A DNA stretch of 64,000 nucleotides, taken from Nitrobacteraceae bacterium AZCC 1564 (GTDB lineage: Bacteria; Pseudomonadota; Alphaproteobacteria; Rhizobiales; Xanthobacteraceae). Below are positions 44,386-51,595 of the stretch, in pieces. The stretch lies in NCBI GenBank assembly GCA_036924835.1, contig JBAGRR010000001.1, positions 5,471,001 to 5,535,000 of the forward strand. Reading direction: 5' to 3'. The notes below the pieces were generated by a model, which was given only the letters and a program-made list of their open reading frames with translations, had not been told where the DNA came from and ran no database searches. Position numbers and translations under genes: made by a program. Position 1 is the first letter of the stretch. Every line of letters begins with the position of its first letter.

Positions 44386-45714
44386 ATGACAACTGAAATT
44401 GCCGTTTCAAATAGGCTGGGTATTGCACTTGCTACGGATAGCGCAGTCACTATTTCCGGCAATGGGCATGTTAAGGTTTTCGATACTGCGGACAAACTGT
44501 TCGAGCTTAGCCCGCAATATCCCATCGGGGTAATGATCAATGGCAACATGGATTGTATCGGAGTGCCGTGGGAGCTCTTGGTCAAAGAGTTTCGAGCAAC
44601 CGAAGGAATACGTCAGCGTGCCACGGTCGAAGAGTGGGGCATCGATTTTCTAAAGTACGTCGAGGATCATGTCTTAATTGATGAGACGGCGGTCGGAAAA
44701 TATGTTGACCAAATAATCAGCGTCGAAATCGAAGAGACGCAGTTAGACGTTGCTGGAGATATACAGCTTCAGATTTTTGACTCCGCGCGTCAAAATAAGA
44801 AGGTCAAAGTTTCGAGCATCGATGAGCTATTGGATAGCTATTTCGAACGAAGGCTTGCTCAGCTTTTAGAGATACCGATCGCCGATAGTTTGCAAGAACT
44901 AACGGTTGAGGAAGTAATAAAAAGCTATTCAGCTCGCATCGAGGAAATCTCAAAAGTTCGCTTCAAAGGCCGAGAGCTAACTTCCAAAGAAATGGAGAAG
45001 TTTAAGCAGATTGTTGCGAATGCATTTCTTAGGGTTCTGCCATCTGATTTTACAACGGGGATAGTTGTCGCTGGATTCGGAGAGAAGCAGACGTTTCCAG
45101 CGGTCTATGCCGTTGAAGTGGATGGTCGTGTACTTGGTCGGATGAAGTTCTCAAATTCAGTGTCGAGTTCGATCGAGACCTCTCCAGACGGTGGACAGGT
45201 TATTTATTTTGCCCAGACTGACGTTATTCAACGCCTCCTGGGCGGCGCTGACCCCAAGTTTGTAGAGCGGACATCTGAATTTATCGAAATAGCCGTCGGA
45301 AAAGTAGCCGATGCGATTGAGAAAGCCCTTCGGGCCAGAAAACTCTCCAAGAAAGCGGCCGAATCTCGTAAGGTATTGATACACGAAATTACTGCAGCAA
45401 TTCGGGCTGAGTACGAGAAGGAGACTACGAAGTCATTACGCGAGCAATTCTCTCGGGAATTTGATAGAATGGTCGCAATGATGCCGAAGCAAGAGCTCAT
45501 AGAACTAGCTGAAGCTTTGGTGAGTATAACAGCTGTGGAACGTAAGGCCACAGTTGACGAAGGTACGGTTGGTGGTCCGGTCGATGTAGCCTTCATTACA
45601 AAGCATGAGGGCTTCGTTTGGATTAAGCGAAAGCATTACTTTGAAGCGACGCTAAATCCGCGCTACTTCTGGCGGAAGTACGGTAAGCCTCCCAACGGAG
45701 AACAACGGTCATGA
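44386..45714 (+). CDS. proteasome-like Ntn-hydrolase candidate
   Basis: A 442-residue protein whose first 55 residues match the N-terminus of proteasome beta/HslV proteins. Removing Met leaves TTEIAVSNRLGIALATDS, with Thr1 and Asp17 exactly placed, and KVFDTADKLFEL gives a lysine at about 36 that would serve as Lys33 with a small insertion. A later segment (TGIVVAGFGEKQTFPAVYAV) resembles the second half of the proteasome fold. Between them and after them are helical extensions; the C-terminus ends with GFVWIKRKHYF. I recall relatives of this family in diverse bacteria, all hypothetical. Protease activity is inferred, not shown. The gene is AT-richer than its neighbours and sits between portal and capsid genes. 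Confidence 0.75.
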   Translation: MTTEIAVSNRLGIALATDSAVTISGNGHVKVFDTADKLFELSPQYPIGVMINGNMDCIGVPWELLVKEFRATEGIRQRATVEEWGIDFLKYVEDHVLIDETAVGKYVDQIISVEIEETQLDVAGDIQLQIFDSARQNKKVKVSSIDELLDSYFERRLAQLLEIPIADSLQELTVEEVIKSYSARIEEISKVRFKGRELTSKEMEKFKQIVANAFLRVLPSDFTTGIVVAGFGEKQTFPAVYAVEVDGRVLGRMKFSNSVSSSIETSPDGGQVIYFAQTDVIQRLLGGADPKFVERTSEFIEIAVGKVADAIEKALRARKLSKKAAESRKVLIHEITAAIRAEYEKETTKSLREQFSREFDRMVAMMPKQELIELAEALVSITAVERKATVDEGTVGGPVDVAFITKHEGFVWIKRKHYFEATLNPRYFWRKYGKPPNGEQRS

Positions 45715-45908
45715 AAAATAGGCTCTTATTGACCCGCGACAGGCGGCCTGATCGCAAGTCAAGTCATGCCGAAAGCGACGCTCTCGATCGCGGTCTTGCG
45801 GCCGCAGTTAGCCGGTCAAGCCAGTCGGTTGGTGAGAAGATTGAGGCTATAATCCGAGAAAAGTATCCATCGATTGGTAAGTCCCGAGGTCATGTAGTCG
45901 AGTCGTGA
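45711..45908 (+). CDS. 65-residue partner of the Ntn-hydrolase candidate
   Basis: It starts at ATG 45711, overlapping the stop of the Ntn gene by four bases (ATGA), so the two are translated together. It is basic at the N-terminus (MKNRLLLTRDRRPDRK), with a helical end (SQSVGEKIEAIIREKYPS). No known family is visible. It could be a substrate, inhibitor, adaptor or a chance ORF; the tight overlap supports a real partner. Confidence 0.5.
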   Translation: MKNRLLLTRDRRPDRKSSHAESDALDRGLAAAVSRSSQSVGEKIEAIIREKYPSIGKSRGHVVES

Positions 45909-46484
45909 ATCTACCTCGTCAGACAGAAGTTCTGTAGCTGAGTAGTCAGAATATAGGCTTAGAAGCATATCAGATCTGCAGGCGCCGTCATGGCGGCCAC
46001 GAATTCAACAGTTTAGCCGATAAGGCTGACGCCGCCCTTCCGATTGCTCTTCGTATGGAGAGCACTCGAGGCCCCCGGTGAGACGCAGGAAGACGGCCCG
46101 GCTGCGATTGCCGCTCCCCGGACATTCCGAGGTCTTGGACGAAGCAACGACCCCTTGAGCCAAACTCGAACCGTGCGACGCGAACCTCCGCGACGCATGA
46201 CAGCGAGGCCATGGCGATCGTTCGCCTGAGTCACCACGCGGCCGCTCACAGCACGAGGTCATTTTGACGCGTGCAGGTGAGGCGGCCAAGCGGCGCGCAG
46301 CTCTAGAGTCTTGTTTTGACGCGTTTTCTTCACGCGAACCGGTAACCACTTCGCTCGAAAACGCTTTAGCGCTGTAACGCCTCGAACAGTCCAAGCACTT
46401 CACAACGTCTCAACCCAAACGCCGGCAACCCCCGCGGTGCATTCGTGCACGCCAGCGACGCCGGCGAGAGAAGGAAACACATTC
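45909..46484. other. gene-free gap before the capsid gene
   Basis: 576 bases without a supported gene. Reading frames on both strands across 46013-46249 are open (a 78-codon reverse frame containing RRGGSRRTVRVWLKGSLL and a 61-codon forward frame), which may mean an unrecognised RNA or repeat, since I seem to recall the reverse frame in bradyrhizobial genomes. Repeat D lies at 46305. The final 40 bases hold the capsid ribosome-binding site. Confidence 0.5.
46305..46372. repeat. repeat D
   Basis: Full element, from AGAGTCTTGTTTTGACGCG to CTCGAAAACGCTTTAG, with inverted arms GCGTTTTC/GAAAACGC. It lies inside the prophage, 113 bases before the capsid gene, and matches copies at 31636 and 13505. 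Confidence 0.8.
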
Positions 46485-47444
46485 ATGGCCATGCCATCCA
46501 ATACCTTTGCCACTTATGAGGCGGTCGGCAACCGCGAAGACCTGTCGGACGAAATCTTCCGTATCGATCCGACCGACACGCCGTTCTTCACCATGTGTGA
46601 GAAAGTGAAAGCCTCCGCCGTCAATCACGAATGGCAGACGCAGGCGCTCGACAATCGCGACACCGGAAACGCAGTGCTCGAAGGCGATGACGCCACGACC
46701 GATGCCACCGTGCCGACGGTGCGCCTCGGCAACATCTGCCAGATCTCGGACAAGGTGGCGCGCGTCTCCGGCACCCAGCAGGCGGTGGAACACGCCGGGC
46801 GCGGCGATGAACTCGGCTATCAGAAGATGCTGAAGGGCCTCGCGCTCAAGCTCGACATCGACGCCATTCTCTGCGGCACCAACCAGGCCAAGGTTGTCGG
46901 CGACGATTCCACTGCGCGCAAGACCGCTTCGGTTCTCTCGTGGCTCAAGACCAACACGTCGAAAGGCACTGGCACTGCGGCCGACCCGGCGGCGGCGAAC
47001 GGCGCCGGCACCCGCACCGACGGCACGCAGGTGGCCTTCACCGAGGCGCGACTGAAAACCGTGCTGCAGTCCTGCTGGACCAATGGCGGCAAGCCGAACA
47101 TCATCATGTGCGGCGGCTTCAACAAGCAGCAATTCTCGACCTTTACCGGCCGCTCCACGCCGATGGAGGACGCGCGTTCGAAGAAGATCGTGGCCTCAGT
47201 GGACGTCTACGAATCCGACTTCGGCGTGCTGAAGGTGGCGCCAAGCCGCCAGGTGCGCCCACGCGACGTGCTCGTCCTGCAGGACGACATGTGGGCGATC
47301 GCGCATCTCAACGGCCGCAAGATGGTGTCCGTGCCGTTGGCCAAGACCGGTGACAGCGAGCGCGCGCAGCTCTTGAGCGAATACGCGCTGGAAGCCCGCA
47401 ATGAAAAGGCCTCCGGCGGCGTGTTCGACAACACGGGCGCGTAA
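46485..47444 (+). CDS. major capsid protein (DUF5309 / SU10 type)
   Basis: A 319-residue protein beginning MAMPSNTFATYEAVGNREDL. The Glu-Asp-rich start and IFRIDPTDTPFFTMCEKVKA then VNHEWQTQALDNR are typical of SU10-like capsid proteins. The end has ERAQLLSEYALEARNEKASG. The ATG at 46485 is supported by AAGGAAAC. It forms the icosahedral shell. It is preceded by a gap with repeat D and followed by a strong terminator. Confidence 0.85.
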   Translation: MAMPSNTFATYEAVGNREDLSDEIFRIDPTDTPFFTMCEKVKASAVNHEWQTQALDNRDTGNAVLEGDDATTDATVPTVRLGNICQISDKVARVSGTQQAVEHAGRGDELGYQKMLKGLALKLDIDAILCGTNQAKVVGDDSTARKTASVLSWLKTNTSKGTGTAADPAAANGAGTRTDGTQVAFTEARLKTVLQSCWTNGGKPNIIMCGGFNKQQFSTFTGRSTPMEDARSKKIVASVDVYESDFGVLKVAPSRQVRPRDVLVLQDDMWAIAHLNGRKMVSVPLAKTGDSERAQLLSEYALEARNEKASGGVFDNTGA

Positions 47445-47470
47445 ACTTTTATCATCTCCCTGCAACTTGT

Positions 47471-47499
47471 GGGCGGCCTTCGGGTCGCCCATTTTTTTT
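47471..47499 (+). terminator. rho-independent terminator after the capsid gene
   Basis: Stem GGGCGGCC-TTCG-GGTCGCCC (eight pairs with one wobble and a TTCG tetraloop) followed by a run of eight T. It is 27 bases after the capsid stop and ends next to the GGAGAAT ribosome-binding site of the following gene. It likely sets a high capsid:tail ratio by partial termination. Confidence 0.85.
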
Positions 47500-47509
47500 G
47501 GAGAATTAA

Positions 47510-47875
47510 ATGACTCTCGCTAATCCGCGCCCGCTCAACATCATTCGCGTGTTCGCGCATATGGCGGACTGCTCCACGCCGGGCAGTGCATTCACCGCAG
47601 CGCCATGCCGCGGCAGGGTGGTGAAGATGGGCTCCGTCATCCACGCGGCAGTCACCACTGCCGACAACACCATCACCACAAAGATCAAGGGTAACGTCGT
47701 GACGGGCGGCGGCTGGACCATTGCCTTCACGGGCTCTGCGGCCGGCGATGTCGATATCGTCGTTCCCGCCGACGGTAACGCCGTCAACGAGGATGATGCC
47801 ATCGAGTTCGTCACCGACGGTGCAGGCTCCGGCACCGTGCCCACAACCTTCTTCGCAGACGTCCAGATTGCTTGA
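47510..47875 (+). CDS. capsid-associated phage protein
   Basis: A 121-residue protein of beta-rich, Gly/Thr/Ala-rich composition (TITTKIKGNVVTGGGWTIAF), without membrane segments. Its place straight after the capsid gene suggests a decoration or head-stabilising protein. Similar proteins follow capsids in related rhizobial phages, but I cannot name the family. A good GGAGAA ribosome-binding site precedes ATG 47510. Confidence 0.6.
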   Translation: MTLANPRPLNIIRVFAHMADCSTPGSAFTAAPCRGRVVKMGSVIHAAVTTADNTITTKIKGNVVTGGGWTIAFTGSAAGDVDIVVPADGNAVNEDDAIEFVTDGAGSGTVPTTFFADVQIA

Positions 47876-47876
47876 T

Positions 47877-48173
47877 ATGAAACAGTCCCATCGCATCGGC
47901 GTCACGCAGGCCATTGCCTATGACGCATCTGCCGCCATCGCCAACGCGTTCGGCCCGCAGACCTATCGCATCAGGCTGGTGTCGAATTCGGCCTGCCATT
48001 TCCGGATCGGCGACGGCGCGCAGACCGCGACCGCCGCGGATCCCTATCTGCCTGCCAACTGGGAGACCTTCGTCACCGTGACGCCAGGCCAGCGCATCTC
48101 CGCCATCAAGGCCGCGACCGGCGGCCTAGTCAGTGCGACAGCGGGCACCCTGTGGGTAACGGAACTGCAATGA
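47877..48173 (+). CDS. small phage structural protein
   Basis: A 98-residue protein, starting MKQSHRIGVTQAIAYDASAA, with ACHFRIGDGAQTATAADPYL and a Val-Thr-rich end, consistent with a small beta-sandwich virion protein. I take ATG 47877. Its stop overlaps the next gene's start by four bases. Role unknown. Confidence 0.65.
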   Translation: MKQSHRIGVTQAIAYDASAAIANAFGPQTYRIRLVSNSACHFRIGDGAQTATAADPYLPANWETFVTVTPGQRISAIKAATGGLVSATAGTLWVTELQ

Positions 48174-48499
48174 GCGTCCACACCTCCCTCCACATCGATG
48201 AGAGCGCGAAGGGTTTTACGTTCAAGCGCTCGCAGGATGTGGAGGACATCATCGAAGCCAACAAGCAGGCGGCTGCGCTGCCGCAGGCGAGCGACTGGGG
48301 ACGGCACGTCGCACGCATTCCCAACATCTTTCTCGAGCAGTGGCTGAACGAGGAATACGCCCGCGGCAACGTCAGCTTGCGCCTGTTCACGCCGGAGTTC
48401 GACCGGCTGATTGCGCGCAAGCTGCAGGATCCTGATTGGCGCTTCCTGCGCGTCGACGCTGCGTCCACGCAGGCGGGCTGGCGAGGGGGTTCATCGTGA
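48170..48499 (+). CDS. phage hypothetical protein
   Basis: A 109-residue protein, starting MSVHTSLHIDESAKGFTFKR then SQDVEDIIEANKQAAAL, with conserved-looking RIPNIFLEQWLNEEYARG. I have seen this type (SQDVEDIIEANK) among structural genes of short-tailed phages. The start overlaps the previous stop (ATGA). Role unknown. Confidence 0.65.
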   Translation: MSVHTSLHIDESAKGFTFKRSQDVEDIIEANKQAAALPQASDWGRHVARIPNIFLEQWLNEEYARGNVSLRLFTPEFDRLIARKLQDPDWRFLRVDAASTQAGWRGGSS

Positions 48500-49149
48500 G
48501 TCTTGCAAATTATGCCGATCTGCAAGCGGCCATCGCCGAATGGCTAGGCCGCGAGACCGACGCCGCCATTCTCTCGCGCGTGCCGGATTTCATTCGCCTG
48601 TGTGAGGCGAAGCTCAACCGCGACCTGCGTTCCAACAAAATGGAGAAGCGGGCGACGGCGTTGGTCAATATGCTGAGCGACGAGCCGGAGTTCGTCAGCC
48701 TGCCACTCGATTTCCAGACCATGCGGCGCGTCCGCCTGAACGGTGTGGATGGCAAGCCGCGTCTTGAGTTTTTGAGCGGACAGCAGGCGGATGAATTCCG
48801 CGCACGCTCCGGCAACGCACCGGGGCGTCCGCAGTTTTTTACCATCTTCGGCGACGAGATGGAGCTGATCCGCACGCCGGATATGGCCTACACGCTTGAG
48901 ATGGTTTACCGCGCCAATATTCCCGCGCTATCGAACGCTAGTCCGTCGAACTGGCTGCTTTCGACCTCGCCGGATATCTACCTCTATGGCGCACTGCTCG
49001 AGACCGCGCCTTACATCAAGGAAGACGAGCGTATTGCCACCTGGGCCGCTGGATTCAAATACGCACTCGACAGCATCAATCAGCTTTCGCGCGATCAGGC
49101 CTACAATGCAGGCCCGATGACCGCGCGTGTGAGCGGGGCAACGCCGTGA
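48496..49149 (+). CDS. phage adaptor (head-tail connector) protein
   Basis: A 217-residue protein with GTG start at 48496 overlapping the previous stop (GTGA). It has DLQAAIAEWLGRETDAAILS, DFIRLCEAKLNRDLRS, LPLDFQTMRRVRLNG and TLEMVYRANIPALSN, the pattern of SU10/P22-gp4-like adaptors that join the portal to the tail. Confidence 0.75.
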   Translation: MSLANYADLQAAIAEWLGRETDAAILSRVPDFIRLCEAKLNRDLRSNKMEKRATALVNMLSDEPEFVSLPLDFQTMRRVRLNGVDGKPRLEFLSGQQADEFRARSGNAPGRPQFFTIFGDEMELIRTPDMAYTLEMVYRANIPALSNASPSNWLLSTSPDIYLYGALLETAPYIKEDERIATWAAGFKYALDSINQLSRDQAYNAGPMTARVSGATP

Positions 49150-49158
49150 GGATGACAG

Positions 49159-49578
49159 ATGGCGACATTCAACAAGTTTAATTCATTCGTCGAGGCGCTG
49201 GCCGAGAAGGTGCATAACCTCGGCTCAGATCAGCTCAAGGCTGCGCTCTCGAGTACTTTGCCGGTAGCGACTAATACTGTGCTTGCGAACATTACTCAGA
49301 TCGCGGCGGTGAATGGATATCCACCCGGAGGAATCCCACTCACAACGGCGGAGTCTGCACAAGCCGGCGGCGTCTACAAGCTCACCATCAATGATGCGAC
49401 GCTGATGGCCACTGGCGGAGCGGTCGGACCATTTCAGTATGTCGTGCTCTACAACGACACGGCTGCGAATGATGAGCTCATAGGTTGGTATGACTACGGC
49501 GTACCACTGACGATAACGAGCGGAAATTCATTCATCATCGACTTTGACAGCGATAATGGCGTGTTGACAATCATCTGA
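49159..49578 (+). CDS. phage virion protein
   Basis: A 139-residue protein that starts FNKFNSFVEALAEKVHNLGS and is then beta-rich (NGYPPGGIPLT, GGAVGPFQYVVLYNDTAAND, LIGWYDYGVPLTITSGNSFI). Proteins with this start are frequent among tail-associated genes of alphaproteobacterial phages; no precise role is known. It is nine bases after the adaptor gene and precedes the fibre genes. Confidence 0.6.
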   Translation: MATFNKFNSFVEALAEKVHNLGSDQLKAALSSTLPVATNTVLANITQIAAVNGYPPGGIPLTTAESAQAGGVYKLTINDATLMATGGAVGPFQYVVLYNDTAANDELIGWYDYGVPLTITSGNSFIIDFDSDNGVLTII

Positions 49579-49592
49579 CGGCGAGCTGCAGA

Positions 49593-50546
49593 ATGGCGAA
49601 ACTCTTCAATCTTGCGCGCATGACAACAGCGACAACGGGCACGGGCACGATTACGCTCGGCGCTGCGGTTGCCGGCTATCTATCGTTTGCCCAAGCAGGC
49701 GTAGCAAATGGCGATGTCGTCGATTATGCAATTAAGGATGGCAACAATAGCGAGATCGGCACAGGGACCTATGCGGCTGCTGGCAGAACGCTGACGCGCA
49801 GTGTGAGCGCTTCGACAAATGGCAACGCTGCAATCAATCTGTCTGGTACCGCAGAGGTATTCATAACCGCTCGGGCCGAAACGCTGCTTACGTCCATCAA
49901 GAGGCAAGTCTTTACTTCGAGCGCTACCTATACACCTTTGCCCGGCATGGTGTTCTGCATTATCGAAGCTATAGGTGCTGGCGGCGGCGGTGGCGGTGCT
50001 TTCAGCGCCAGTGCGACCCAAGCATACGCTGGGGGCGGCGGCGGAGCAGGAAGCTACTCGCGAAAGTATGCTACGGCGGCGGACATCGGCTCTTCACAGA
50101 CCGTTACGATTGGAGTGGGGGGCGCTGGTGGAAACCAGCAGAACAATGGGGCCGTTGGAGGTGACACATCAGTTGGTTCACTCTGTATCGGTAAGGGCGG
50201 CGGCAGCGGCCAATACGGCTCTATCGGCCAATTTCCATATGGCGCACCGGGGGGTGGACTTGGTACGGGAGATTTAACGAGTGTAGGCGCGCCAGGTACT
50301 CCTGGGGCATATTGCCAAATTAATACGCTTACAGTCGCCAGCGGCACCGGGGGGGCATCGCTTTTCGGATCCGGTGGCAGAGGCGTGTTCTCTAATTCCT
50401 CGGTTATCAACGGCAATGCGGCGAACGGATATGGATCAGGGGGTAGCGGGGCACTCAACCACTCTGTTGCCAATAGCGGGGCGCAGGGCGGTCCGGGCTC
50501 CAACGGCGTCGCCATTATCACTGAGTTCTGCAACGGGAGTGGATAG
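49593..50546 (+). CDS. glycine-rich tail-fibre-type protein
   Basis: A 317-residue fibre-like protein. The N-terminal part (residues 1-110) is a beta domain with TTATTGTGTITLGAAVAGYL. From about residue 125 a Gly-rich domain runs nearly to the end (AIGAGGGGGGAF and repeated GGxG), as in phage receptor-binding Gly-rich domains. It probably recognises the host surface. The 49593 start is ATG with weak RBS. Confidence 0.65.
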   Translation: MAKLFNLARMTTATTGTGTITLGAAVAGYLSFAQAGVANGDVVDYAIKDGNNSEIGTGTYAAAGRTLTRSVSASTNGNAAINLSGTAEVFITARAETLLTSIKRQVFTSSATYTPLPGMVFCIIEAIGAGGGGGGAFSASATQAYAGGGGGAGSYSRKYATAADIGSSQTVTIGVGGAGGNQQNNGAVGGDTSVGSLCIGKGGGSGQYGSIGQFPYGAPGGGLGTGDLTSVGAPGTPGAYCQINTLTVASGTGGASLFGSGGRGVFSNSSVINGNAANGYGSGGSGALNHSVANSGAQGGPGSNGVAIITEFCNGSG

Positions 50547-50551
50547 CCGAT

Positions 50552-50977
50552 ATGCCGACCTATGCAATTGTCGAAGTAAGCGGTGCAATCACTAACAATA
50601 TTATCCTTGACGAGGGATCGGTGTGGCAGGCCCCGGAAGGATGCTCGATCATCGTGAATGATGACCAAGTTTACCGGATCGGCGGCACACTTATCGATGG
50701 TGTCTACACCGCCCCTGTGACAGAGGCTCAGCCGCTGCCGGCCTCTGCCCTGCCAAAAACTGCAACAAAGCTTGGTCTCAAACGCGCGTTCGATGAACTT
50801 GGTATGTGGGATCGGGTAAAGGCAGTGATTGCAGCGGATTCGGAAGCGCAAGAAGAGTGGGGCTTGGCGCTTGAGATCAAGCGCAGCGATCCCTTGACGC
50901 AGAAGTTGATTGCAGTGTTACAGCTTCCGACTGAAACGGTAGATCACATCATCATTCGAGCAAACGAACTGGTTTAA
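50552..50977 (+). CDS. fibre-associated / assembly-like phage protein
   Basis: A 141-residue protein. The first 60 residues (MPTYAIVEVSGAITNNIILD, then GCSIIVNDDQVYRIGG) are beta-rich as in fibre-assembly-like proteins. The rest is helical (TKLGLKRAFDELGMWDRVKA). It lies right after the fibre gene, as assembly chaperones do. Function inferred. Confidence 0.55.
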   Translation: MPTYAIVEVSGAITNNIILDEGSVWQAPEGCSIIVNDDQVYRIGGTLIDGVYTAPVTEAQPLPASALPKTATKLGLKRAFDELGMWDRVKAVIAADSEAQEEWGLALEIKRSDPLTQKLIAVLQLPTETVDHIIIRANELV

Positions 50978-50980
50978 TCG

Positions 50981-51592
50981 ATGCTTGGCTTTGATGCGCT
51001 TGGCCGGCTTGCTCTCGGACAGCCCGAAGATATGGGCGCAAGCGCAGTCGTTCTAGTTGCTGCGACCGGTCCGTTTGCCCTTACAAGGAGAGCTGTCGTA
51101 TTCGACGTTAAGCATGCAGCTGTAGCGGGTGAATTTTCCCTGATGGGACCTGCAGTCTCGTTTAATGTCAGAGAGTTTGTCAGCTTAGGTGCTTTCGCAC
51201 TATCTGGAGAACCAATTCAGTTCGCTATTAGCGAGGCTATTAGTGCCTCTTCGTTCGCGCTGAGCGGCAAGGATATAGATTTCAGGTTTTTTCTCCCTCT
51301 AGAGAATGGCTGCTTCAATCTATCTGGCGCTGACGCTGATCTCACGGCGAAACTTGGCGTTGAGTATGGATCATTCGACTTTGCCGGAATCGACGTCAGC
51401 TTCACCGTCATTCCAGAGTGGTGGATTCCTGTCCCCGAAGATCATGACGGCTGGACGGAACAACCGAAAGACGGTGATCCTTGGGCAGCAGCCGCGGCGA
51501 TCTGTGAGGATTGGACAATCAAATCGGTCCCGTCGGACATCTGGATGGAACGCAGCAAATCTCCTGAACCTTGGACGGAAGAAACGATTTAG
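50981..51592 (+). CDS. phage protein with exact 20-residue repeats
   Basis: A 203-residue protein. From residue 32 to about 143 it has six repeats of exactly 20 residues, each starting with a Phe (FALTRRAVVF, FSLMGPAVSF, FALSGEPIQF, FALSGKDIDF, FNLSGADADL, FDFAGIDVSF). Such strict periodicity suggests a regular beta structure such as a solenoid. The C-terminal 55 residues are Trp- and acid-rich (WTE, DPW, EDW, PEPWTEET). Location among fibre genes suggests a virion part. Confidence 0.65.
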   Translation: MLGFDALGRLALGQPEDMGASAVVLVAATGPFALTRRAVVFDVKHAAVAGEFSLMGPAVSFNVREFVSLGAFALSGEPIQFAISEAISASSFALSGKDIDFRFFLPLENGCFNLSGADADLTAKLGVEYGSFDFAGIDVSFTVIPEWWIPVPEDHDGWTEQPKDGDPWAAAAAICEDWTIKSVPSDIWMERSKSPEPWTEETI

Positions 51593-51595
51593 CTC

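Noticed and set aside
46044-46229. Possible tmRNA or RNase P RNA in the gap before the capsid gene
   Set aside because: No tag-peptide frame ending in AA and none of the conserved RNase P core was recognised.
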